Below, in pieces: positions 1 to 6,543 of a DNA stretch of 14,222 nt. Source of the stretch: an uncultured Bacillaceae bacterium (GTDB taxonomy: Bacteria; Bacillota; Bacilli; Bacillales; Pradoshiaceae); assembly GCA_904501845.1 (NCBI GenBank), contig CAJGCH010000043.1, positions 1-14,222 on the forward strand, in the 5' to 3' direction. How positions within the stretch are numbered: the stretch's first letter is position 1; the number at the start of each line of letters is the position of its first letter. The notes under the pieces are model-generated. The model was not told where the DNA came from. It searched no databases and saw only the letters and a program-made list of their open reading frames with translations. The translations under genes were made by a program, and so were the position numbers.

Positions 1-1
1 A

Positions 2-412
2 GCGAAAGTATTCTTCCCGATCAAGAATAAGAAATACACGAAAAGGCATCTAATATTGCTCAGTCTCATTTATCAGCTAAAGGGCAGCCTTTCAATTAAC
101 GAGATTAAGGGAATACTTGACCCGCTTAATGAACAGATTGTCACGGATGATCTGGCTATTGACTGGCTGTATGAGATATTCTTGAAGCAAACTGATAAGA
201 ACGCATTGATTTTTGCGGAAAGTGTTGAAGCGAGCATGGAGCAGCTTACGGAATTGATTGGGGAGGAGCAGGGGGATAAAGAAGAGGATGCGGATTACTA
301 TGAGGATCTCCTTGTCGTCGCCTCGCTTGCCCATATGAGCCAATTGTATAAACGCGCCGCTGAAAGGCTCGCCGCCAAGATTGGAGAGAACAAGGCAAAT
401 AAGGGTAAATAA
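2..412 (+). CDS. DUF1836-like HTH protein, 5' partial
   Basis: The frame is open from base 2 to the TAA at 410-412 with no convincing start, so the gene begins before the window; 136 residues are visible. The first 45 residues (KKYTKRH, then LLSLIYQLKG, then SINEIKGIL) read like the MerR-type helix-turn-helix of DUF1836 proteins, in which a tyrosine-rich entry helix is followed by an 'lsl.eIK.lL' helix. The rest is acidic and helical (EEQGDKEEDADYYED) with a basic C-terminus. A TTG at 56 could be read as a start but has no ribosome binding site and would cut the HTH. Role inferred: DNA-binding regulator, target unknown. It converges on yqhL and has its own terminator at 462-497. The family call comes from recalled pattern only; other small HTH families remain possible. 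Confidence 0.6.
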   Translation, partial: AKVFFPIKNKKYTKRHLILLSLIYQLKGSLSINEIKGILDPLNEQIVTDDLAIDWLYEIFLKQTDKNALIFAESVEASMEQLTELIGEEQGDKEEDADYYEDLLVVASLAHMSQLYKRAAERLAAKIGENKANKGK

Positions 413-446
413 AAACCCCCTTTTTCAGAAACCTGAAGGAAGGGGG
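406..446 (-). terminator. Intrinsic terminator of yqhL
   Basis: The arms 416-428 (CCCCC, TT, then TTTCAG) and 433-446 (CTGAAGG, then AAGGGGG) form a long hairpin with a four-base loop. Read on the minus strand the GGGGG arm runs into TTTTTATTT, so termination is of minus-strand transcripts coming from yqhL. Confidence 0.75.
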
Positions 447-461
447 TGTTCGCCTTTACCG

Positions 462-497
462 AAGAGTTGATGCTTTCTGCATCGGCTCTTTTTATTT
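462..497 (+). terminator. Intrinsic terminator of the DUF1836-like gene
   Basis: A 12-pair stem (AAGAGTTGATGC at 462-473 with GCATCGGCTCTT at 479-490, two G-U pairs) has a five-base loop and is followed by a T-rich run. It lies 50 bases after the DUF1836-like stop and abuts the yqhL stop codon at 492-494. Confidence 0.8.
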
Positions 498-887
498 TGT
501 TTTAATCTTTCCAGTCCATTTTTTGAAGCCGCCATCAAGCTGATAAAGGTCGCGGTAGCCATTTTTGTATAGCATTTGCGCCGCTCTTGTGCTTCTCATT
601 CCGCTTTGGCAGTATAAGTATACCGGCTTGTCCTTGCGCAATTCCTTCATGCGCATCTTTAACTGGGTAGATGGAATGTTGCGTGCTCCCAAAATATGTC
701 CGCCTTCAAACTCTTTCTGTTCACGAACATCAATCAGCTGGGCTTTACGGTATCCAGCCTTGAATTCATCTTGGGATATGGTCTTGACCATTTTTTTTGT
801 AGAGAAATAGCTGTAAACTGAATATGCAATGATTAGCACAGCTAGGCCAATCAGAATGTATGACGTTAATGACAATGAAATCCCCAC
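492..887 (-). CDS. yqhL: Membrane-anchored rhodanese-domain protein YqhL
   Basis: A 131-residue single-domain rhodanese. Residues about 8-27 form one hydrophobic N-terminal membrane segment, followed by a basic KK, which puts the catalytic domain in the cytoplasm. The domain spans about 36-128, with the LIDVRE motif near 51-56, GHILGARNIP at 63-72 and the active-site loop CQSGMRS with the persulfide cysteine at residue 93; GGFKKWTG is the typical C-terminal signature. The family transfers sulfane sulfur; the acceptor here is unknown. The start is GTG at 887 with only a weak AAGAG-type ribosome binding site; a TTG at 875 behind GGGGA is an alternative that keeps most of the membrane segment. 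In B. subtilis the homologue lies beside the gcv operon; here its neighbours are a DUF1836-like gene and nrdJ. Family certain, start moderately certain. Confidence 0.92.
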   Translation of the reverse strand: MGISLSLTSYILIGLAVLIIAYSVYSYFSTKKMVKTISQDEFKAGYRKAQLIDVREQKEFEGGHILGARNIPSTQLKMRMKELRKDKPVYLYCQSGMRSTRAAQMLYKNGYRDLYQLDGGFKKWTGKIKTK

Positions 888-909
888 TTTCTCTTATGTT
901 CCCTCACTT

Positions 910-938
910 ATTATACAGGTAGATATTTTGTCTGGCAA
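910..938 (-). promoter_or_regulatory. Sigma-A promoter of yqhL
   Basis: On the minus strand the -35 is TTGCCA (938-933), the spacer is 17 bases, and the -10 is a perfect TATAAT (915-910). Initiation near 903 would give a short leader of roughly 15 bases before the GTG at 887. Confidence 0.7.
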
Positions 939-1086
939 AAATTTTTTATAGGAAAATCGTCAAAAAAGGTGCTTTAATCTTTACGCCTTCATCCTTTCCT
1001 CGATATAATCTATATTCTGGTCTTCGAGATAGGATATCCATGATGATATGAAGTGAATTTGCAGAAATTAAGAAAGCGCGAAGAGT

Positions 1087-1111
1087 GTTTAATTTTGTTC
1101 GTTTAGGGTAG
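1087..1111 (+). promoter_or_regulatory. Sigma-B-like promoter upstream of nrdJ
   Basis: GTTTAA at 1087-1092, a 13-base spacer, then GGGTAG at 1106-1111. The B. subtilis sigma-B consensus is GTTTAA, 12-14 bases, GGGTAT, so 11 of 12 positions match. It would give nrdJ a leader of about 220 bases that also runs through the NrdR-like sites. Confidence 0.45.
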
Positions 1112-1162
1112 AAAATTATTCATATTCCTCTGCTAGCTCTATTTTTTGCTCGCTAGAAACAT

Positions 1163-1196
1163 TTGACAAATTTTAAAATAAATGCACAAATACAAT
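1163..1196 (+). promoter_or_regulatory. Possible nrdJ promoter with unusual spacing
   Basis: TTGACA at 1163-1168 is a perfect sigma-A -35, and TACAAT at 1191-1196 is a five-of-six -10. The 22-base spacer is too long for a normal sigma-A promoter, and no better -10 exists at 16-18 bases. The -10 lies inside the first NrdR-like box. Possibly an activated or weak promoter, or only one element is used. Confidence 0.3.
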
Positions 1197-1205
1197 ATAT
1201 GGTAT
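1190..1205 (+). promoter_or_regulatory. NrdR-box-like site 1
   Basis: ATACAATATATGGTAT matches 13 of 16 positions of the remembered NrdR box ACACWATATATWGTGT. It overlaps the candidate -10. Its start lies 33 bases (about three helical turns) from that of site 2, close to the paired arrangement typical of NrdR targets. Confidence 0.5.
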
Positions 1206-1222
1206 GCGTTCGGAAAATAAGA

Positions 1223-1238
1223 ACACAATATGTAGTTG
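1223..1238 (+). promoter_or_regulatory. NrdR-box-like site 2
   Basis: ACACAATATGTAGTTG matches 13 of 16 positions of the remembered NrdR box, with an exact left half (ACACAATAT). It lies 17 bases after site 1 and about 100 bases before the nrdJ start. Confidence 0.5.
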
Positions 1239-1341
1239 AATTTCAAAATGACGTATGATAACGTTTAGATATATTAAAACGAACTGCAACTGAGAAAGAA
1301 ACATCTATGAAGAAATACTTAAGAGGTTGGGAGAGATCATA

Positions 1342-3900
1342 TTGTATACTGCTGTTAATCAAAAGCTGTCTGTAAATGTCGAAAGGTTAAATAAGGATAT
1401 TGCCAATTTTCCACAGGTGTTCCCAATAACACCCGACATGAAGAAGACATATAAAGGTGTCTCAAGACTCGTTATGATCGATCGCTATTCGTTTAAGGAC
1501 ACGGAGAAGCTAACGCTTGCCAATGGTGACTTCGTTGTATTAACAATCAAGGAAGATCCGAAATTCCCAGCCCGCGGACTAGGATATGTTCAAGAAATCG
1601 ATTGGGAGAAGAAGAAAGCCTATGTTCTTGTAGAGGAAGAGTTCAGAGCTTCCTTGGACAAGCATGAGGAAATCAAAACAGGATTGATTTGCAAGTCGCT
1701 TGACGTCATTGAAAAGCCGCTTGAGATTTATTATGAGCAAATCGCGAAACGTAACGCATATGGATTGGCGAAAGTTGAGAAAACGGAAGAAAAGCGCCAG
1801 GAATCATTTGAAAAATTCTATCAGCAATTGGTTAAGACGAACTTTATCCCTGCCGGCCGTGTGTTATATGGAGCTGGTTCGGAGACGGAGGTCACATACT
1901 TCAACTGTTACGTTATGCCATTCATCAAGGATAGCCGTGAGGGGATTTCTGAACACCGAAAGCAAGTTATGGAAATCATGAGCAGAGGCGGCGGTGTTGG
2001 GACGAATGGTTCCACATTGCGTCCGCGTAATGCCCTTGCAAGAGGGGTTAACGGTAAATCATCCGGTGCGGTATCTTGGCTCGATGATATCGCGAAATTG
2101 ACCCATCTGGTTGAACAAGGAGGGTCACGCCGCGGCGCGCAAATGATCATGCTCGCTGACTGGCATCCGGATATTGTTGAGTTCATTATTTCCAAGATGC
2201 AGAACCCGAAAATCCTGCGTTTCCTAATGGAAGTATCAAAGGATGAATCGATTCAAAGGCATGCCGCAGAGAAGCTGAAATTTACTCCGCTTACCATGCA
2301 GGAGCAAGCTATGTATCAAGGAATTCTGAATTATAAGACCATTCCGGGCCTTGGCGGATTCAGTGAAGACATCATCCGAGATGCAGAGGAGAAGCTGGCG
2401 CAAGGCGGTAATGACACTGTCCATAATCCAGACTTTTTGACTGGCGCCAATATCTCTGTTTGCCTCACAAAAGAGTTCATGGAGGCTGTCGAGAACGATG
2501 CTGAATATGAACTGCGCTTCCCTGATGTGGAATCCTATAGTCCGAAGGAGATGGAGATCTACAACAATGAATGGGCGGAATGCGGGGATGTGCGCGAGTG
2601 GGAAAAACGCGGACATGCGGTTCGTGTGTATCGTACGGTAAAAGCAAAGGAATTGTGGAACTTAATCAACATTTGCGCGACGTATTCTGCTGAGCCAGGC
2701 ATTTTCTTTATCGATAATGCGAATGACATGACGAATGCAAAGAGCTACGGACAAAAGGTCGTTGCGACAAACCCATGCGGTGAGCAGCCTCTAGCTCCTT
2801 ATTCCGTATGCAATCTGGCAGCAGTCAATTTGGCAGAGATGACAGACAAAGATGCGAAAATGGTCGACTTCAATAAACTGAAGGAAACGGTTAAGGTCGG
2901 TGTCCGCATGCAAGATAATGTCATTGATGCGACTCCATATTTCCTTGAGGAGAATAAACGCCAGGCATTGGGCGAGAGACGTGTTGGCCTCGGGGTAATG
3001 GGTCTTCATGATATGCTGATCTATTGCGAAAAGGAATATGGCTCTAAAGAGGGCAATGAGCTAGTTGATCGTGTATTTGAAACGATTGCAACGTCAGCTT
3101 ATGAGGAATCCATTGAGCTGGCGAAAGAAAAAGGAAGCTTCCCTTTCTTGACTGGAGAAACAGAAGAAGAAACAAAAGCATTGCGTGAAGCCTTCATCCA
3201 AACCGGTTTCATGAAGAAAATGCCGGAGCATATCCGTCAAGATATTCTTAAATACGGAATCCGCAACTCCCACCTTCTGACTGTGGCACCGACAGGAAGC
3301 ACAGGAACGATGGCAGGGGTATCCACTGGACTTGAGCCATACTTCTCATTCACGTATTTTAGAAGCGGCCGTCTCGGAAAATTCATCGAGGTAAAAGCGG
3401 ATATCGTAGAAGAGTATTTGGCGCGCAATCCTGAGGCAGATCCGAATAACCTGCCATCATGGTTTGTGTCTGCGATGGAGCTGACTCCAGAGAAGCATGC
3501 GGATGTTCAATGCATCATCCAACGCTGGATTGACAGCTCGATCAGCAAGACTGTTAACGCGCCGAAAGGCTATTCTGTTGAACAGGTTGAGAAAGTGTAC
3601 GAGCGTCTCTATAAGGGCGGCGCTAAAGGCGGTACAGTTTATGTAGACGGCAGCCGTGACACGCAAGTATTGACCTTGAAAAAAGAAGACAATACGGGGA
3701 CGGCTGAAATGCCAGCAGCAGAAAGCCCGAAACAGCATGTCGTTCTTGTCGACACAATTAATGCCGTTGAATCAACGAGTGTGACGATTGGAAGTGAAGT
3801 CGGCAATACATGTCCTGTATGCCGAAAAGGCAAGGTTGAGGAGCTTGGCGGATGCAACACATGCACGAACTGTGGTGCTCAGCTGAAATGCGGCTTGTAA
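1342..3900 (+). CDS. nrdJ: Class II (B12-dependent) ribonucleotide reductase
   Basis: An 852-residue adenosylcobalamin-dependent ribonucleotide reductase, which makes deoxyribonucleotides without needing oxygen or a NrdB subunit. I chose TTG at 1342: GGGAGAG (1329-1335) sits six bases before it, while the in-frame TTG at 1327 directly abuts AAGAGG with no spacing. Residues from this start: first redox cysteine in NCYV (Cys189), GGGVG loop near 216-220, catalytic NPCGE at 477-481 (Asn477, Cys479, Glu481), GERRVGLGVMGL near 544-555, PTGSTG phosphate-binding loop at 650-655. The C-terminus (about 824-850) carries CPVC and CNTCTNC, zinc-ribbon-like, plus a final Cys850 that may re-reduce the active site. 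Length and motif order fit the Bacillales NrdJ group. Two NrdR-like boxes suggest dNTP-sensing repression; a sigma-B-like promoter suggests stress input. A strong terminator follows directly. Confidence 0.95.
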   Translation: MYTAVNQKLSVNVERLNKDIANFPQVFPITPDMKKTYKGVSRLVMIDRYSFKDTEKLTLANGDFVVLTIKEDPKFPARGLGYVQEIDWEKKKAYVLVEEEFRASLDKHEEIKTGLICKSLDVIEKPLEIYYEQIAKRNAYGLAKVEKTEEKRQESFEKFYQQLVKTNFIPAGRVLYGAGSETEVTYFNCYVMPFIKDSREGISEHRKQVMEIMSRGGGVGTNGSTLRPRNALARGVNGKSSGAVSWLDDIAKLTHLVEQGGSRRGAQMIMLADWHPDIVEFIISKMQNPKILRFLMEVSKDESIQRHAAEKLKFTPLTMQEQAMYQGILNYKTIPGLGGFSEDIIRDAEEKLAQGGNDTVHNPDFLTGANISVCLTKEFMEAVENDAEYELRFPDVESYSPKEMEIYNNEWAECGDVREWEKRGHAVRVYRTVKAKELWNLINICATYSAEPGIFFIDNANDMTNAKSYGQKVVATNPCGEQPLAPYSVCNLAAVNLAEMTDKDAKMVDFNKLKETVKVGVRMQDNVIDATPYFLEENKRQALGERRVGLGVMGLHDMLIYCEKEYGSKEGNELVDRVFETIATSAYEESIELAKEKGSFPFLTGETEEETKALREAFIQTGFMKKMPEHIRQDILKYGIRNSHLLTVAPTGSTGTMAGVSTGLEPYFSFTYFRSGRLGKFIEVKADIVEEYLARNPEADPNNLPSWFVSAMELTPEKHADVQCIIQRWIDSSISKTVNAPKGYSVEQVEKVYERLYKGGAKGGTVYVDGSRDTQVLTLKKEDNTGTAEMPAAESPKQHVVLVDTINAVESTSVTIGSEVGNTCPVCRKGKVEELGGCNTCTNCGAQLKCGL

Positions 3901-3920
3901 TTAAATAAGGCAATCATTTC

Positions 3921-3954
3921 AAAAGGATGGCAAAGTTTCTTGCCATCCTTTTTT
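3921..3954 (+). terminator. Intrinsic terminator of nrdJ
   Basis: A perfect 13-pair stem (AAAAGGATGGCAA at 3921-3933 with TTGCCATCCTTTT at 3940-3952) with a six-base loop, running into a T tract. It separates nrdJ from splB and contains the misleading upstream ATG at 3927. Confidence 0.9.
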
Positions 3955-3965
3955 ATGTGCTTGAA

Positions 3966-3972
3966 CATACTA
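3966..3972 (+). promoter_or_regulatory. Forespore (sigma-G type) -10 of splB
   Basis: CATACTA matches the sigma-G -10 consensus exactly and lies 20 bases before the splB ATG, just after the nrdJ terminator. The -35 side (CCATC, 18 bases upstream) is poor. Known biology: B. subtilis splB is transcribed by sigma-G in the forespore, which makes this reading likely. Confidence 0.55.
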
Positions 3973-3992
3973 TCTATAAGGTAGGTGAAGTG

Positions 3993-5021
3993 ATGAGGCC
4001 ATTTATACCGCAATTGGTTTATTTTGAGCCAAGAGCTCTTGAATATCCTTTAGGGCAAGAATTATATGAGAAATTTAAGGCGATGCCTTCCGTGGAAATC
4101 CGGAATACGACATCCCATAACCAAATCCGTGACCTCCCTGGGGAGAATGATTTACAGAAATACCGGGCAGCCAAGTCAACGATGGTGGTTGGATTGAGAA
4201 AGACGCTCAAATTTGATACATCCAAACCGTCTGCAGAATATGCGATCCCGCTTGCAACCGGCTGTATGGGGCACTGCCATTATTGCTATTTGCAAACAAC
4301 GCTCGGGAGTAAACCGTATATACGTGTTTATGTCAACCTCGAAGAAATCTTTGAAAAGGCGCTCACCTACATAGGTGAACGCGCACCGGAAATTACCCGC
4401 TTTGAGGCGGCCTGTACATCAGATATCGTGGGGATTGACCATTTGACCCATTCGTTGAAAAAGGCTATCAACTTTTTTGGGGAGACAGAGCTTGGGCGGC
4501 TGCGTTTCGTGACGAAATTCCATCATGTCGATCATTTGCTCGATGCCCGGCATAATGGGCATACGAGCTTCCGTTTTTCCATCAATTCACGCTATGTCAT
4601 TAAGAATTTCGAGCCTGGCACCTCTTCGTTTGATGAAAGGCTTGAAGCAGCGAGGAAGGTGGCCGCGGCTGGCTATCATTTAGGTTTTATCGTAGCGCCT
4701 ATCTACATGCATGAAGGCTGGGAGGAAGGCTATGCTGAATTGTTTGACCGGCTGGAAAAAGCGCTTGGTGATTATGCGGAAGCACCGCTTTATTTTGAGC
4801 TGATTCAGCATCGTTTTACGAAGCCAGCGAAAAAAGTCATTGAGGCAAGGTATCCCAAAACAAAACTGGAGATGGATGAATCCAAAAGAAAATATAAATG
4901 GGGCAAATACGGGATTGGCAAATATGTCTACCCGGATGATGAGGCCGCCCGATTGAAGTCGCATATAGAAGGAGCCATCTATACTCATTTCCCTCAGGCT
5001 GAAATCAAATACTTTACATGA
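3993..5021 (+). CDS. splB: Spore photoproduct lyase (radical SAM)
   Basis: A 342-residue radical SAM enzyme that splits the thymine dimer 'spore photoproduct' (5-thyminyl-5,6-dihydrothymine) during germination. The cluster motif CMGHCHYC gives Cys91, Cys95 and Cys98 for the 4Fe-4S cluster, and Cys141 in FEAACTSDIVGID is the conserved hydrogen-atom donor; numbering and length equal those of the B. subtilis enzyme. Other family signatures visible are SHNQIRDLPG near 41-50, KFHHVDHLLDA and the C-terminal YKWGKYGIGKY. ATG 3993 was chosen because AGGTGA lies just upstream and the protein then starts at the family N-terminus; the longer in-frame ATG at 3927 lies in the nrdJ terminator. No splA-like regulator gene precedes it, unlike B. 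subtilis. Expected expression: forespore, through the CATACTA element. Confidence 0.97.
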   Translation: MRPFIPQLVYFEPRALEYPLGQELYEKFKAMPSVEIRNTTSHNQIRDLPGENDLQKYRAAKSTMVVGLRKTLKFDTSKPSAEYAIPLATGCMGHCHYCYLQTTLGSKPYIRVYVNLEEIFEKALTYIGERAPEITRFEAACTSDIVGIDHLTHSLKKAINFFGETELGRLRFVTKFHHVDHLLDARHNGHTSFRFSINSRYVIKNFEPGTSSFDERLEAARKVAAAGYHLGFIVAPIYMHEGWEEGYAELFDRLEKALGDYAEAPLYFELIQHRFTKPAKKVIEARYPKTKLEMDESKRKYKWGKYGIGKYVYPDDEAARLKSHIEGAIYTHFPQAEIKYFT

Positions 5022-5032
5022 CCGGTTCTAAA

Positions 5033-5093
5033 ATGCACTCCTTTCGCTATAAGATGATAAGTAAACGAGAATACATCTTGGGAGGGAGTGCAT
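5033..5093 (+). promoter_or_regulatory. Long hairpin sequestering the yqhO RBS
   Basis: Arms 5033-5045 (ATGCACTCCTTTC) and 5081-5093 (GGAGGGAGTGCAT) pair over 13 positions with two G-U pairs. Coaxially, 5050-5056 (TAAGATG) pairs with 5074-5080 (CATCTTG) over 7 more, one of them G-U. Only a four-base bulge (5046-5049) separates the stems; the loop is 17 bases. The whole ribosome binding site GGAGGG is inside the 3' arm and the TTG start follows five bases later. No T tract follows, so it is not an ordinary terminator. Inferred role: it blocks translation of yqhO on transcripts reading through from splB, or is a switchable element. Confidence 0.6.
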
Positions 5094-5097
5094 CGGT

Positions 5098-6003
5098 TTG
5101 TACATAGACGGGGTTTTCTGCGGCGGCGGAATTAAAGGATTTGCGCTGATAGGAGCCATTATGGAGCTGGAACAAGAAGGCTATGCCTTTAAACGCGTTG
5201 CGGGGACTAGTGCAGGCTCCATCATCGCCGGTTTTCTCGCGGCTGGGTATAGCGGTGCTGAGATTAAGCTGCTGATGGAGGATGTCGAGCTCAATCGCCT
5301 TTTGGAAACCAGGAAAAGAATTCAATTTCCGTTTGCCCGCTGGCTGAAATTGTACTGGACAATGGGGTTATATAAGGGGGATGCCCTTGAATGCTGGATC
5401 AAGGAAACCCTTGAAAAAAAGGGTATCCGTACCTTTGGAGACCTGCCGGATAAACAGCTGCGCATCATTGCCTCAGACCTGTCCAACAGCCGTATGCTCA
5501 TCTTGCCGGATGATCTTGCTGCCTATAATATCAATCCGAAACAATTTCCTGTCGCAAAAGCCATCAGGATGAGCTGCTCGATACCTTTTTTCTTTGAACC
5601 CATTAAACTTAAAACGGTCGGGGAAAAATACATTATTGTTGACGGAGGAGTATTATCGAATTTCCCGATATGGTTATTTGACCAGGATAATGTAAAATCT
5701 ATCAGACCGGTTTTAGGGCTTAATTTAGTTCATGAGAAGACGGATAAAAATCAACCGGAAATCAATAACGCTATCGGTCTTTTTTCTTCGTTATTTGAGA
5801 CAATGCGCAATGCGCACGATTCTCGCTACATCTCTCGCAAATTCGTTAAGAATATTATTTTTATACCAGTAAAGGATGCAAGCTTTATTGAGTTTTCGCT
5901 CACGGAAGAGCAGAGAACGGGCTTGATTGAGAGCGGCCGCAGGGCTGCAGCCATGTTCGTCAAGCATTGGACACATCGAATCAAGAAAAAGAAAATCGAT
6001 TAA
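5098..6003 (+). CDS. yqhO: Patatin-like phospholipase family protein YqhO
   Basis: A 301-residue patatin-fold hydrolase. The oxyanion-hole motif GGGIKG lies at residues 9-14, the nucleophile elbow GTSAGS at 36-41 with catalytic Ser38, and the second dyad residue Asp182 in VDGGVLSNFP at 181-190. All elements of an active Ser-Asp dyad are present. The family cleaves acyl esters of lipids; the substrate of YqhO proteins is not established. There is no signal peptide, so it is cytoplasmic or membrane-peripheral. The start is TTG 5098, nine to eleven bases after GGAGGG; this ribosome binding site is occluded by the 5033-5093 hairpin. B. subtilis has yqhO near the same neighbours. It ends at the shared terminator with yqhP. 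Confidence 0.92.
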   Translation: MYIDGVFCGGGIKGFALIGAIMELEQEGYAFKRVAGTSAGSIIAGFLAAGYSGAEIKLLMEDVELNRLLETRKRIQFPFARWLKLYWTMGLYKGDALECWIKETLEKKGIRTFGDLPDKQLRIIASDLSNSRMLILPDDLAAYNINPKQFPVAKAIRMSCSIPFFFEPIKLKTVGEKYIIVDGGVLSNFPIWLFDQDNVKSIRPVLGLNLVHEKTDKNQPEINNAIGLFSSLFETMRNAHDSRYISRKFVKNIIFIPVKDASFIEFSLTEEQRTGLIESGRRAAAMFVKHWTHRIKKKKID

Positions 6004-6008
6004 ATGAA

Positions 6009-6042
6009 AAAAGGTTCAAGCGATTGGCTGCCTGAACCTTTT
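6009..6042. terminator. Bidirectional terminator between yqhO and yqhP
   Basis: AAAAGGTTCA (6009-6018) pairs with TGAACCTTTT (6033-6042), and an inner AGC/GCT extends the hairpin. T runs flank it in both directions (CCTTTTGTT on plus, CCTTTTTTCATTT on minus), serving both convergent genes. Confidence 0.8.
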
Positions 6043-6048
6043 GTTCTG

Positions 6049-6459
6049 TTAGAACAGTGCGCGATTTTTCTTGCGCGCTTTTTTGCCCTCGATCACGGTC
6101 AATTGGATGTTTGATTTCTTCTTCGGCTTATTGATTAGTGTCTCTTTAGAGATGACAGTTAACCCGTGCGTATTATGATGTTTGTGTCTGTTTTTTCTTG
6201 GTTTCATCGTATCTTGTTTATGCTTCTTAGAAGAGACCTTGGCTGCCTTTTGGTATGCCTGACGCTCTTTGCCTGATCTGGGTGAGCTGCCCTTCATTAT
6301 GAACCGCCTGTAAACAAGGTAGATAACACCAATAATTACCGCTCCGATAGCCAAGCTTCTTATGAATGATACAGCATCAAACTGTAATGTATAAATCAAT
6401 CCCAATACCGCTAATCCCAGAAGAATATAGATGATGATAGATGATTTGTTACGATTCAT
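6049..6459 (-). CDS. yqhP: Small membrane protein YqhP (SA1362 family)
   Basis: A 136-residue protein with two predicted membrane segments (about residues 8-24 and 33-50) followed by a strongly basic tail rich in Lys, Arg and His (KKHKQD, RKNRHKHH, KPKKKSN). A cytoplasmic basic tail close to the membrane could contact nucleic acid or lipid head groups, but this is inference; the family has no known function. I chose ATG 6459 because a perfect AAGGAGGTG sits eight bases upstream; the in-frame GTG at 6468 lies inside that site and cannot be the start. It lies downstream of yqhQ with an 84-base gap and is probably co-transcribed with it. Positional and composition match to B. subtilis yqhP, but sequence conservation in this family is low. 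Confidence 0.75.
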   Translation of the reverse strand: MNRNKSSIIIYILLGLAVLGLIYTLQFDAVSFIRSLAIGAVIIGVIYLVYRRFIMKGSSPRSGKERQAYQKAAKVSSKKHKQDTMKPRKNRHKHHNTHGLTVISKETLINKPKKKSNIQLTVIEGKKARKKNRALF

Positions 6460-6543
6460 AGAAAGCACCTCCTTAAGAGCATCATTAGCGTATTTATGGG
6501 AATTTAAACAACTAAACCGATAAATTTGCCTCTTAATTTTAAT

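Larger units (their letters stand above)
939..1341 (+). other. Long upstream region of nrdJ
   Basis: The gene-free stretch is 888-1341. Its first 50 bases hold the yqhL promoter on the other strand. The remainder, AT-rich, has no ORF with a ribosome binding site on either strand and no recognisable cobalamin riboswitch. It holds a sigma-B-like promoter (1087-1111), a TTGACA (1163-1168) and two NrdR-box-like sites (1190-1205, 1223-1238). I see nothing interpretable at 950-1080. Confidence 0.5.

Noticed and set aside
1208..1224. SOS (LexA/DinR) box, GTTC and GAAC nine bases apart
   Set aside because: The half-sites are inverted relative to the Bacillus box (GAAC, four bases, GTTC) and the spacing is wrong.
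888..1341. Cobalamin riboswitch ahead of the B12-dependent reductase
   Set aside because: No B12-box-like element or the expected multi-stem architecture is visible; NrdR-like sites explain regulation better.
1327..1341. TTG 1327 as the nrdJ start
   Set aside because: The ribosome binding site would directly touch the start codon; TTG 1342 has GGGAGAG at six bases.
2236..2616. 126-codon minus-strand frame inside nrdJ
   Set aside because: Antisense shadow of a strongly conserved gene, without a ribosome binding site or recognisable protein features; the same holds for the other antisense frames in nrdJ, yqhT and efp.
5033..5093. Rho-independent terminator of splB
   Set aside because: Stable hairpin, but no T run follows and it contains the next gene's ribosome binding site.
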